The notes under the pieces are model-generated. The model saw only the letters and a list, made by a program, of their open reading frames with translations. It was not told the DNA's origin and made no database searches. Positions 56,361-64,000 of a stretch of DNA of 64,000 bases are shown piece after piece. The stretch's first letter is position 1; each line of letters begins with the position of its first letter. The position numbers and the translations under genes are program-made. The stretch is from Kitasatospora herbaricolor (GTDB taxonomy: Bacteria; Actinomycetota; Actinomycetes; Streptomycetales; Streptomycetaceae), in assembly GCF_030813695.1 (NCBI RefSeq), contig NZ_JAUSVA010000002.1, positions 7,525,501-7,589,500 of the forward strand, written 5' to 3'.

Positions 56361-57389
56361 ATGGCATTGCGAGTCGCCGTCGCCGGAGCGAGTGGTTATG
56401 CGGGCGGCGAGGTCCTGCGCCTGCTGCTCGGCCACCCCGAGGTCGAGATCGGTGCGCTGACCGGCGGCTCCAACGCCGGGACGAAGCTCGGACTCCTGCA
56501 GCCGCACCTGCTGCCGCTGGCCGACCGCGTGCTGGAGCCCACCACGCCCGAGGTGCTGGCGGGGCACGACGTGGTCTTCCTCGGCCTGCCGCACGGCCAG
56601 TCCGCCGCCGTCGCCCAGGCACTGGGCGAGGACGTCCTGGTGGTCGACTGCGGCGCCGACTTCCGCCTGAAGGCCGCGGCGGACTGGGAGCAGTTCTACG
56701 GCTCCGCGCACGCCGGCACCTGGCCGTACGGGCTGCCCGAGCTGCCCGGCCACCGGGCCGCCCTCAAGGGCAGCAACCGGATCGCCGTCCCCGGCTGCTA
56801 CCCGACGGCCGTCTCGCTGGCGCTGTTCCCGGCGTACGCCGCGCAGCTGGTCGAGCCCGAGGCGGTCATCGTCGCGGCCTCCGGCACCTCCGGCGCGGGC
56901 AAGGCCGCCAAGACGCACCTGCTCGGCAGCGAGGTGATGGGCAACGTCAGCGCGTACGGCGTCGGCGGCGCCCACCGGCACACCCCCGAGATGTCGCAGA
57001 ACCTCACCCCGGTCGCGGGCGAGCCGGTCACCGTCTCCTTCACGCCGACCCTCGTCCCGATGCCCCGGGGCATCCTCGCCACCTGCAGCGCCAAGGCGAA
57101 GCCCGGCGTGACGGCCGAGGCCGTCCGCGCCGCGTACGCCGAGGCCTTCGCGGACGAGCCCTTCGTGCACCTGCTGCCCGAGGGGAGCTGGCCGCAGACC
57201 AGTTCGGTCTACGGCTCCAACGCCGCGCTGGTGCAGGTCGCCCTGGACGAGCACGCCGGGCGCGTCATCGCGATCAGCGCGATCGACAACCTGGTGAAGG
57301 GCACCGCAGGCGGCGCGGTGCAGAGCATGAACATCGCCCTCGGCCTGCCGGAAGAGCTGGGCCTGCCCCTGAACGGAGTCGCACCGTGA
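56361..57389 (+). CDS. argC: N-acetyl-gamma-glutamyl-phosphate reductase
   Basis: A 342-residue NADPH enzyme that reduces N-acetylglutamyl-5-phosphate to the semialdehyde, the third step of arginine synthesis. The N-terminal GASGYAGGEVLRLLLGHP binds NADPH, and the active-site Cys is in RIAVPGCYPTAVSLAL. HRHTPEMSQNL is the catalytic His region. AGGAGGG (56348-56354) precedes ATG 56361. It is the first gene of argCJBDR and its promoter carries an ARG box. Confidence 0.95.
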   Translation: MALRVAVAGASGYAGGEVLRLLLGHPEVEIGALTGGSNAGTKLGLLQPHLLPLADRVLEPTTPEVLAGHDVVFLGLPHGQSAAVAQALGEDVLVVDCGADFRLKAAADWEQFYGSAHAGTWPYGLPELPGHRAALKGSNRIAVPGCYPTAVSLALFPAYAAQLVEPEAVIVAASGTSGAGKAAKTHLLGSEVMGNVSAYGVGGAHRHTPEMSQNLTPVAGEPVTVSFTPTLVPMPRGILATCSAKAKPGVTAEAVRAAYAEAFADEPFVHLLPEGSWPQTSSVYGSNAALVQVALDEHAGRVIAISAIDNLVKGTAGGAVQSMNIALGLPEELGLPLNGVAP

Positions 57390-58558
57390 CGAACAACCCC
57401 ACCATCGGCGTCACGGCGGCCAAGGGGTTCCGCGCCGCCGGCGTCACCGCCGGGATCAAGGCCTCCGGCACGCCGGACCTCGCCCTCGTGGTCAACGACG
57501 GACCGTCGCTGGCCGCCGCCGGGGTCTTCACCTCCAACCGGGTCAAGGCCGCGCCGGTGCTCTGGTCGGAGCAGGTCCTCAAGGGCGGCCGGCTGTCCGC
57601 CGTGGTGCTCAACTCCGGTGGCGCCAACGCCTGCACCGGCCCGCTGGGCTTCCAGGACACCCACGCCACCGCCGAGAAGGTCGCCGAGGAGCTCAAGGTC
57701 AACGCCGGCGAGGTGGCGGTCGCGTCCACCGGCCTGATCGGCCTGCGACTGCCGATGGACCTGCTGCTCCCGGGCGTCGAGCAGGCCGCCCGGGCGCTGA
57801 GCGATGGCGGCGGCGAGGCCGCCGCCATCGCCATCAAGACCACCGACAGCGTGCACAAGACCGCCCAGGTCACCAGCCCGGCCGGCTGGACGGTGGGCGG
57901 CATGGCCAAGGGCGCGGGCATGCTGGCGCCGGGCCTGGCGACCATGCTGGTCGTCCTCACCACGGACGCCGACGTCGACAGCGCCGGCCTGGACACCGCG
58001 CTGCGCGCCGCCACCCGCACCACCTTCGACCGGGTGGACTCCGACGGCTGCATGTCCACCAACGACACCGTGCTGCTGCTGGCCTCCGGCGCCGCCGGAG
58101 CGGCCCCGGACGCGGCCGAGTTCGACGAGGCCGTCCGCGCGGTCTGCGCCGACCTGGCCCGGCAGCTGATCGGCGACGCCGAGGGCGCGAGCAAGGACAT
58201 CCGGATCGACATCACCGGCGCGGCCACCGAGGACGAGGCCGTCTCGGTCGCCCGGGTGGTGGCCCGCAACAACCTGCTGAAGTGCGCCATCCACGGCGAG
58301 GACCCGAACTGGGGCCGGGTGCTGGCCGCCATCGGCACCACCTCGGCGGCCTTCGACCCGGACCGCCTGGACGTCGCCATCAACGGGATCTGGGTCTGCA
58401 AGGACGGCAGCGTCGGCGAGGACCGCGACCTGGTGGACATGAGCGGCCGCGACGTGGTCATCACCGCCGACCTCAACGCCGGCCAGGCCTCGGCCACGGT
58501 GTGGACCAACGACCTCACCGCCGACTACGTGCACGAGAACAGCGCCTACTCGACCTGA
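57386..58558 (+). CDS. argJ: Bifunctional ornithine acetyltransferase/N-acetylglutamate synthase
   Basis: A 390-residue self-cleaving enzyme that recycles the acetyl group from N-acetylornithine to glutamate. KGAGMLAPGLATML contains the conserved Ala-Thr cleavage site, whose Thr becomes the N-terminal nucleophile of the beta chain. NSGGANACTG and NLLKCAIHGEDPNWGR are further signatures. The GTG start overlaps the argC stop by 4 bp. Confidence 0.95.
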   Translation: MTNNPTIGVTAAKGFRAAGVTAGIKASGTPDLALVVNDGPSLAAAGVFTSNRVKAAPVLWSEQVLKGGRLSAVVLNSGGANACTGPLGFQDTHATAEKVAEELKVNAGEVAVASTGLIGLRLPMDLLLPGVEQAARALSDGGGEAAAIAIKTTDSVHKTAQVTSPAGWTVGGMAKGAGMLAPGLATMLVVLTTDADVDSAGLDTALRAATRTTFDRVDSDGCMSTNDTVLLLASGAAGAAPDAAEFDEAVRAVCADLARQLIGDAEGASKDIRIDITGAATEDEAVSVARVVARNNLLKCAIHGEDPNWGRVLAAIGTTSAAFDPDRLDVAINGIWVCKDGSVGEDRDLVDMSGRDVVITADLNAGQASATVWTNDLTADYVHENSAYST

Positions 58559-58629
58559 GCCCGCCGGTCCCCGGGGGCGGTCCCGCGCCGCCCCCGCCCG
58601 AACCCACCACCGAGCCGGAGACGTACACC

Positions 58630-59562
58630 GTGCAGATCGCACCCAAGGGTGAACAGGCCCGCAACAACACCGCGTTGCCCAAGGCCCTCACCCTCATCGA
58701 GGCGCTCCCCTGGCTGGAGCGCTTCCACGGCAAGACCGTCGTCATCAAGTTCGGCGGCAACGCCATGGTCGACGAGGAGCTCAAGGCGGCCTTCGCGCAG
58801 GACGTGGTGTTCCTGCGCTACGCGGGCCTGCACCCGGTGGTCGTGCACGGCGGCGGCCCGCAGATCAGCGCCCAACTGGACAAGCTGGGACTGGAGTCCA
58901 GCTTCACCAACGGCCTGCGGGTGACCACCCCGGAGACCATGGACGTGGTCCGGATGGTGCTGGCCGGCCAGGTCCAGCGCGAGCTGGTCGGGCTGCTCAA
59001 CGACCACGGCCCGTTCGCGGTCGGCATGACCGGCGAGGACGCGCACACCATGACGGCGGTCAAGCGCTACGCCCTGGTCGACGGCGAGCACGTCGACATC
59101 GGCCTGGTCGGCGACATCGTCAACATCGAGGCCGGCGCGGTGAAGGCGCTGATCGGGGACGGCCGCATCCCGGTCATCTCCTCGATCGCCCGCGGCACCG
59201 ACGGCCACGTCTACAACATCAACGCGGACACCGCGGCCTCCGCCCTGGCGGTGGCGCTGGGCGCCGAGATGCTGGTCGTGCTGACCGACGTCGAGGGCCT
59301 CTACGCCGACTGGCCGAACTCCGACGACGTGATCAGCCAGCTCAGCGCGACCGAGCTGGAGGCCCTGCTCCCGGAGCTCGCCAGCGGCATGCTCCCCAAG
59401 ATGGAGGGCTGCCTGAACGCCGTCCGTTCCGGGGTCGGCACCGCCCGCGTGCTGGACGGCAGGGTGCAGCACTCGCTGCTGCTTGAGATCTTTACCGATG
59501 AGGGCATCGGCACGATGGTCGTGCCGGACGACGACATGATGGTGACCGGGGGACTGGCATGA
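58630..59562 (+). CDS. argB: Acetylglutamate kinase
   Basis: A 310-residue amino-acid kinase. VVIKFGGNAMVDEELKAAFA and VVVHGGGPQISAQLDKLGLE are the phosphate-binding and substrate motifs, and YNINADTAASALAVALGAEM is the C-terminal nucleotide site. The N-terminal helix region (about 1-25) is of the length seen in arginine-sensitive hexameric enzymes, so feedback inhibition is likely. The GTG at 58630 is preceded by GGAGACG. It catalyses the second step of arginine synthesis. Confidence 0.95.
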   Translation: MQIAPKGEQARNNTALPKALTLIEALPWLERFHGKTVVIKFGGNAMVDEELKAAFAQDVVFLRYAGLHPVVVHGGGPQISAQLDKLGLESSFTNGLRVTTPETMDVVRMVLAGQVQRELVGLLNDHGPFAVGMTGEDAHTMTAVKRYALVDGEHVDIGLVGDIVNIEAGAVKALIGDGRIPVISSIARGTDGHVYNINADTAASALAVALGAEMLVVLTDVEGLYADWPNSDDVISQLSATELEALLPELASGMLPKMEGCLNAVRSGVGTARVLDGRVQHSLLLEIFTDEGIGTMVVPDDDMMVTGGLA

Positions 59563-60767
59563 GCGGCAACGAGCAGCTGACCGGGCGGTGGCAGCACGCC
59601 CTGATGAACAACTACGGCACCCCGCGGATCCCGCTGGTGCGCGGTGAGGGCGCCAAGCTCTGGGACGCCGACGGCAAGCAGTACACCGACTTCATCGGCG
59701 GCATCGCCGTCAACGCCCTCGGCACCGCCCACCCGGCGATCGTGGCGGCCGTGACCGAGCAGATCTCCTCGCTCGGCCACATCTCCAACCTCTTCCTCGC
59801 CGAGCCCACGGTGAAGCTCGCCGAGCGGCTGATCGAGCTCTCCGGCCGGGACGGGCGGGTGTTCTTCTCGAACTCCGGGGCCGAGGCCAACGAGGCCGCG
59901 TTCAAGATCAGCCGGCTGACCGGGCGCACCCACCTGGTCTCCCTGCAGGGCGCCTTCCACGGCCGGACGATGGGCGCCCTCGCGCTCACGGCCCAGCCCG
60001 CCAAGCAGGACCCGTTCCGCCCGCTGCCCGGCGACGTCACCCACGTCCCGTTCGGTGACGTCGAGGCGCTGCGCGCCGCCGTCACCACCGAGACGGCCGC
60101 GGTGTTCCTGGAGCCGGTCCAGGGCGAGAACGGCGCCGTCCCGCTGCCGGACGGCTACCTCCGGGCCGCCCGCGAGATCACCCGCGCCACCGGCACCCTG
60201 CTGATCCTGGACGAGATCCAGACCGGCATCGGCCGGACCGGCCACTGGTTCGCCCACCAGGCCTTCGAGGGTGTCGAGCCGGACGTGGTCACCCTGGCCA
60301 AGGGCCTCGGCGGCGGCCTGCCGATCGGCGCGACCCTCGCCTTCGGCCCGGCCGCCGACCTGCTGCAGCCCGGCAACCACGGCACCACCTTCGGCGGGAA
60401 CCCGGTGGTCTGCGCGGCCGCGCTGGCCGTCCTGGACACCATCGAGTCCGAGGGTCTGCTGGAGCACGTGCGCAAGCTGGGCGACCGGCTGCGCACGGGC
60501 GTCGAGGCGATCGGGGACCCGCTGGTCTCGCACGTGCGGGGCGCCGGCCTGCTGCTCGGCATCGTGCTCACCGAGCCGGTGTCGGCCGGCATCCAGGCCG
60601 CCGCGCAGGAGGCCGGGTTCCTGGTGAACGCGGCGGTGCCGGACGCGGTGCGCCTCGCCCCGCCGCTGGTGCTCACCGAGCAGGACGCCGACGCGTTCCT
60701 CGCCGCACTGCCCGCGATCCTGCGCTCGGTGCACGAGAGCGCCCCGCCCGCCGACGGCCGCGCGTAG
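59559..60767 (+). CDS. argD: Acetylornithine aminotransferase
   Basis: A 402-residue PLP-dependent class III aminotransferase. FFSNSGAEANEAAFKISR and GAFHGRTMGALALT are the cofactor pocket, LILDEIQTGIGRTGHWFAHQ holds the PLP-contacting Asp, and TLAKGLGGGLPIG the PLP Lys. It overlaps argB by 4 bp (ATGA). It may also serve lysine synthesis as N-succinyldiaminopimelate aminotransferase. Confidence 0.95.
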   Translation: MSGNEQLTGRWQHALMNNYGTPRIPLVRGEGAKLWDADGKQYTDFIGGIAVNALGTAHPAIVAAVTEQISSLGHISNLFLAEPTVKLAERLIELSGRDGRVFFSNSGAEANEAAFKISRLTGRTHLVSLQGAFHGRTMGALALTAQPAKQDPFRPLPGDVTHVPFGDVEALRAAVTTETAAVFLEPVQGENGAVPLPDGYLRAAREITRATGTLLILDEIQTGIGRTGHWFAHQAFEGVEPDVVTLAKGLGGGLPIGATLAFGPAADLLQPGNHGTTFGGNPVVCAAALAVLDTIESEGLLEHVRKLGDRLRTGVEAIGDPLVSHVRGAGLLLGIVLTEPVSAGIQAAAQEAGFLVNAAVPDAVRLAPPLVLTEQDADAFLAALPAILRSVHESAPPADGRA

Positions 60768-60785
60768 TCCGGGAGAATCATTCAT

Positions 60786-61334
60786 ATGACCGCACCCCAC
60801 TCCGGCCAGCCTGCCGCCGGGCCGACGTCACAGGTCCCGCAGACCCGTGCCGCGCGCCACCGGCGGATCGTGGACCTGTTGACCCGTCAGCCCGTGCGCT
60901 CGCAGAGCCAGCTCGCCAAGCTGCTCGCCGACGACGGACTGGTGGTCACCCAGGCCACCCTCTCGCGGGACCTGGACGAGCTGGGCGCGGTGAAGATCCG
61001 CAACCGGGACGGCGCGCTCATCTACGCCGTCCCGGCCGAGGGCGGCGACCGCACGCCGCGGGCGCCGATGGGGGAGTCGGCCAGCGAGGGCCGGATGGCC
61101 CGGCTGGCCGGCGAGCTGATGGTCTCGGCGACCGCCTCGGGCAACCTCGTGGTGCTGCGCACCCCGCCCGGGGCGGCGCAGTTCCTCGCCTCGGCGATCG
61201 ACCAGGCCGAGGTGTTCGAGATCATCGGCACCATCGCCGGCGACGACACCGTGCTGCTGATCAGTCGCGACCCGGCCGGCGGCCAGGCGCTGGCCGACCA
61301 TCTGATGCAGCTGGCCCAGGCAAAGGCGCAGTAG
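60786..61334 (+). CDS. argR: Arginine repressor
   Basis: A 182-residue hexameric repressor. The winged helix is QLAKLLADDGLVVTQATLSR with DLDELGAVKIRNRDG, and the C-terminal oligomerisation domain includes the arginine-binding GTIAGDDTVLLI motif. The start at 60786 lies 18 bp after argD. CATTCATATG next to the start resembles half an ARG box, so it may autoregulate. It controls the argC and argG promoters nearby. Confidence 0.94.
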   Translation: MTAPHSGQPAAGPTSQVPQTRAARHRRIVDLLTRQPVRSQSQLAKLLADDGLVVTQATLSRDLDELGAVKIRNRDGALIYAVPAEGGDRTPRAPMGESASEGRMARLAGELMVSATASGNLVVLRTPPGAAQFLASAIDQAEVFEIIGTIAGDDTVLLISRDPAGGQALADHLMQLAQAKAQ

Positions 61335-61366
61335 CGGCGCCCCGCGCGCCCGCACCGCGGTCCTCC

Positions 61367-61405
61367 GGGGCCCGCCCCGCGCGACGGCGTGCGGGGCGGG
61401 CGCCC
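61367..61405 (+). terminator. argCJBDR terminator
   Basis: GCCCGCCCCGC (61370-61380) and its inverse (61391-61401) form an 11-bp stem with a 10-nt loop, extended by GGG and CCC outside, 35 bp after argR. Confidence 0.7.
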
Positions 61406-61455
61406 CGCCGTCACCCCGTCCCGGACCTCAGTGGCGCCGGCCTCCGGCCGGTGTT

Positions 61456-61488
61456 TTGAAATCCATACGGACTCATGCATACTTATGC
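61456..61488 (+). promoter_or_regulatory. argG promoter with ARG box
   Basis: TTGAAA (61456-61461), 16 bp and CATACT (61478-61483) form a promoter overlapped by the ARG-box-like CATGCATACTTATGC (61474-61488). It starts a separate argG(H) unit under probable ArgR control. Confidence 0.7.
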
Positions 61489-61592
61489 CTAGCACCGCAT
61501 GGGACCGGCCCCCGGTGGACCCGCTCAGTGGAGTCCGCCGGCGCACCCCGCGTACCGCACACCCCGTTCGCACAGTTGTGAAGGAGAAAGCC

Positions 61593-62786
61593 GTGACCGA
61601 GCGCGTCGTACTCGCCTATTCGGGCGGTCTGGACACGTCCGTCTGCATCGGCTGGATCGCCGAGGAGACCGGCGCCGAGGTCATCGCCGTCGCGGTCGAC
61701 GTCGGCCAGGGTGGCGAGGACCTGGAGGCGATCCGCCAGCGGGCGCTGGACTGCGGCGCCGTCGAGGCCGAGGTGGCCGACGCCCGCGACGAGTTCGCGG
61801 ACGAGTACTGCCTCCCCGCCCTCAAGGCCAACGCCCTCTACCAGGGCCAGTACCCGCTGGTCTCCGCGCTGTCGCGGCCGGCCATCGTCAAGCACCTGGT
61901 CGCCGCCGCGCAGAAGCACGGCGCCACCACCGTCGCCCACGGCTGCACCGGCAAGGGCAACGACCAGGTCCGCTTCGAGGTCGGCATCCAGTCGCTGGCC
62001 CCCGAGCTGAAGTGCATCGCCCCGGTCCGCGACTACGCGATGACCCGCGACAAGGCGATCGCCTTCGCCGAGGCGAAGAACCTCCCGATCGTCACCACCA
62101 AGAAGAACCCGTACTCGATCGACCAGAACGTCTTCGGGCGCGCCGTCGAGACCGGCTTCCTGGAGGACATCTGGAACGCCCCGGTCGAGGACGTCTACGA
62201 GTACACCCAGGACCCGGCCGCCCCGCGCGAGGCCGACACCGTCGTCATCACCTTCGAGGCGGGCGTCCCGGTCGCCGTCGACGGCCGCAAGGTGACGGTG
62301 CTGCAGGCCATCGAGGAGCTCAACAAGCGCGCCGGCGCCCAGGGCGTGGGCCGGCTCGACATGGTCGAGGACCGCCTGGTCGGCATCAAGTCCCGCGAGA
62401 TCTACGAAGCCCCTGGCGCGATCGCCCTGATCACCGCGCACCAGGCCCTGGAGAACGTCACCGTCGAGCGCGAGCTGGCCCGCTACAAGCGGCAGGTCGA
62501 GCAGCGCTGGGCCGAGCTGGTCTACGACGGCCTGTGGTTCTCCCCGCTCAAGCGCGCCCTGGACGGCTTCATCAACGAGGCCAACCAGCACGTCTCCGGC
62601 GAGATCCGGCTCGTCCTGCACGGCGGCCGGGCCGTCGTCAACGGCCGCAAGTCGGACCAGTCGCTGTACGACTTCAACCTGGCGACCTACGACACCGGCG
62701 ACACCTTCGACCAGTCGATGTCCAAGGGCTTCATCGAGATCTTCGGCCTCTCGTCGAAGATCGCCGCCCGCCGCGACCTCGCCTGA
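61593..62786 (+). CDS. argG: Argininosuccinate synthase
   Basis: A 397-residue enzyme joining citrulline and aspartate with ATP. The P-loop-like AYSGGLDTSVCIGWI (about residues 8-22), HGCTGKGNDQVRFEVG and KKNPYSIDQNVFGRAVETG are type I ArgG signatures. AAGGAG precedes GTG 61593. It is transcribed from its own ARG-box promoter and followed by argH. Confidence 0.96.
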   Translation: MTERVVLAYSGGLDTSVCIGWIAEETGAEVIAVAVDVGQGGEDLEAIRQRALDCGAVEAEVADARDEFADEYCLPALKANALYQGQYPLVSALSRPAIVKHLVAAAQKHGATTVAHGCTGKGNDQVRFEVGIQSLAPELKCIAPVRDYAMTRDKAIAFAEAKNLPIVTTKKNPYSIDQNVFGRAVETGFLEDIWNAPVEDVYEYTQDPAAPREADTVVITFEAGVPVAVDGRKVTVLQAIEELNKRAGAQGVGRLDMVEDRLVGIKSREIYEAPGAIALITAHQALENVTVERELARYKRQVEQRWAELVYDGLWFSPLKRALDGFINEANQHVSGEIRLVLHGGRAVVNGRKSDQSLYDFNLATYDTGDTFDQSMSKGFIEIFGLSSKIAARRDLA

Positions 62787-62801
62787 GCGACCCGCTCGTA
62801 C

Positions 62802-62830
62802 GGTCCCGGCTGCGCCCCGCAGCCGGGACC
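62802..62830 (+). terminator. Hairpin between argG and argH
   Basis: GGTCCCGGCTGCG (62802-62814) and its inverse (62818-62830) form a 13-bp stem with a 3-nt loop. It may end argG transcripts or attenuate argH. Confidence 0.72.
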
Positions 62831-62873
62831 TCCCGCTACCCCCACCCCGTAAGCCCGGCAAGGAGCCCACGCG

Positions 62874-64000
62874 ATGTCGTCCGATCCCACCGCAGACGTC
62901 CGACTCTGGGGCGCGCGCTTCGCCGACGGCCCCTCCGAGGCGCTGGCCAAGCTCTCCGCCTCGGTGCACTTCGACTGGCGGCTCGCGCCGTACGACATCG
63001 CCGGCTCCAAGGCGCACGCCCGGGTCCTGCACAAGGCCGGGCTGCTGGGCGACGAGGAACTGGCCGGCATGCTGGCCGGCCTGGACACGCTGCTGGCCGA
63101 CGTCGAGTCCGGCGCGTTCACCGGCACCGTCGCCGACGAGGACGTGCACACCGCCCTGGAGCGCGGGCTGCTGGAGCGGCTCGGGGCCGACCTCGGCGGC
63201 AAGCTGCGGGCCGGCCGCTCGCGCAACGACCAGATCGCCACGCTGTTCCGGATGTACCTGCGCGACCACGCGAAGATCATCGGTGGCCTGGTGCTGGACC
63301 TCCAGCACGCCCTGGTCGGCCTCGCCGAGGCGCACCCCGACACCGCGATGCCGGGCCGCACCCACCTGCAGCACGCGCAGCCGGTGCTCTTCGCGCACCA
63401 CGTGCTCGCCCACGTCCAGGCGCTCGGCCGGGACGCCGAGCGGCTGCGCCAGTGGGACACCCGCACCGCGGTCTCCCCGTACGGCTCCGGCGCGCTGGCC
63501 GGCTCCTCGCTCGGGCTGGACCCGCAGGCCGTCGCCGCCGAGCTGGGCTTCGAGCGCGGTTCGGTCGGCAACTCGATCGACGGCACGGCCTCGCGCGACT
63601 TCGTCGCCGAGTTCGCCTTCGTGACGGCGATGATCGGCATCAACCTCTCCCGGATCGCGGAGGAGGTGATCATCTGGAACACCAAGGAGTTCGGCTTCAT
63701 CACGCTGCACGACGCCTTCTCCACCGGCTCCTCGATCATGCCGCAGAAGAAGAACCCGGACATCGCCGAGCTGGCGCGCGGCAAGTCCGGCCGCCTGATC
63801 GGCAACCTGACCGGGCTGCTCGCCACCCTGAAGGCGCTGCCGCTGGCCTACAACCGGGACCTCCAGGAGGACAAGGAGCCGGTCTTCGACTCCTGCGACA
63901 CCCTTGAGGTCCTGCTGCCGGCCTTCACCGGCATGATGGCCACCCTCACCGTGCACCGGGAGCGCCTGGAGGAGCTGGCGCCCGCCGGGTTCTCGCTGGC
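62874..64000 (+). CDS. argH: Argininosuccinate lyase (3' end outside the window)
   Basis: The first 375 codons of argininosuccinate lyase, which splits argininosuccinate to arginine and fumarate. LWGARFADGPSEALAKLSAS begins the family N-terminus, RAGRSRNDQIATLFRMYLRD and GRTHLQHAQPVLFAHH are substrate motifs, and the fumarase-superfamily signature is GSSIMPQKKNPD. AAGGAG precedes ATG 62874. The reading frame is still open at 64000; about 100 residues would be missing. Confidence 0.95.
   Translation, partial: MSSDPTADVRLWGARFADGPSEALAKLSASVHFDWRLAPYDIAGSKAHARVLHKAGLLGDEELAGMLAGLDTLLADVESGAFTGTVADEDVHTALERGLLERLGADLGGKLRAGRSRNDQIATLFRMYLRDHAKIIGGLVLDLQHALVGLAEAHPDTAMPGRTHLQHAQPVLFAHHVLAHVQALGRDAERLRQWDTRTAVSPYGSGALAGSSLGLDPQAVAAELGFERGSVGNSIDGTASRDFVAEFAFVTAMIGINLSRIAEEVIIWNTKEFGFITLHDAFSTGSSIMPQKKNPDIAELARGKSGRLIGNLTGLLATLKALPLAYNRDLQEDKEPVFDSCDTLEVLLPAFTGMMATLTVHRERLEELAPAGFSL

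Overview
The window is about 73% G+C, with short intergenic gaps and many GTG starts. It carries genes typical of mycelial actinobacteria: S-adenosyl methyltransferase of the DUF574 type, DUF2510, a GH46 chitosanase, secreted M6 and M9 proteases, an actinobacterial HelY helicase and a DasR-like box. It reads as chromosomal DNA of a Streptomycetaceae member (Streptomyces or Kitasatospora); the species cannot be named from sequence alone.

Layout. 0.3-3.8 kb: nitronate monooxygenase, a MerR regulator divergent from an aldo/keto reductase, and a RelE/XRE toxin-antitoxin pair. 3.9-14.1 kb: a peptide-use block with Xaa-Pro aminopeptidase, a complete five-gene oligopeptide ABC importer and an M9 collagenase preceded by a 34-bp tandem repeat. 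14.2-19.1 kb: FAD monooxygenase divergent from a TetR regulator, then an M6 immune-inhibitor-A-type protease. 19.4-30 kb: HAD phosphatase, ArsR, roadblock protein, HelY helicase, 5'-3' exonuclease, CDF zinc exporter, chromate transporter, class I amidotransferase and a degenerate SDR. 30-36.6 kb: DUF2510 membrane protein, an AA10 LPMO with a DasR-like box, a PLP amino-acid deaminase/aldolase, a beta-lactamase-fold serine hydrolase, SseB and DUF1844.

36.7-44.9 kb is the core translation block infC-rpmI-rplT, TrmH methyltransferase, a PAS histidine kinase and pheST. The infC leader holds a T-tailed terminator hairpin, and infC appears to start with AUC. 45.2-48.3 kb holds csnA under a 19-bp palindromic operator, an uncharacterised 243-aa gene, two tandem tRNA-like RNAs in YrlA/Y-RNA arrangement, and a TauE/SafE permease. 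48.5-56.1 kb: 3-hydroxybutyryl-CoA dehydrogenase, SDR, ketopantoate reductase, a NodB-fold lipoprotein with an altered active site, DUF574 methyltransferase, FBP-type Zn protein, Hsp15, ADP-ribosylglycohydrolase and a VOC protein. 56.3-64.0 kb: the arginine cluster argCJBDR-argG-argH, with argH cut by the window end.

How the parts work together. Secreted collagenase and M6 protease would release peptides, the ABC importer would take them up, and PepP would trim X-Pro ends. The pepP/importer intergenic region and the M6 protease promoter share a near-identical motif, suggesting one regulator. LPMO and chitosanase attack chitin and chitosan under different control sites. The most unusual element is the pair of tRNA-mimicking RNAs at 47.07-47.35 kb. 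Several genes also show a -10 box 6-8 nt before the start codon, which predicts leaderless mRNAs.
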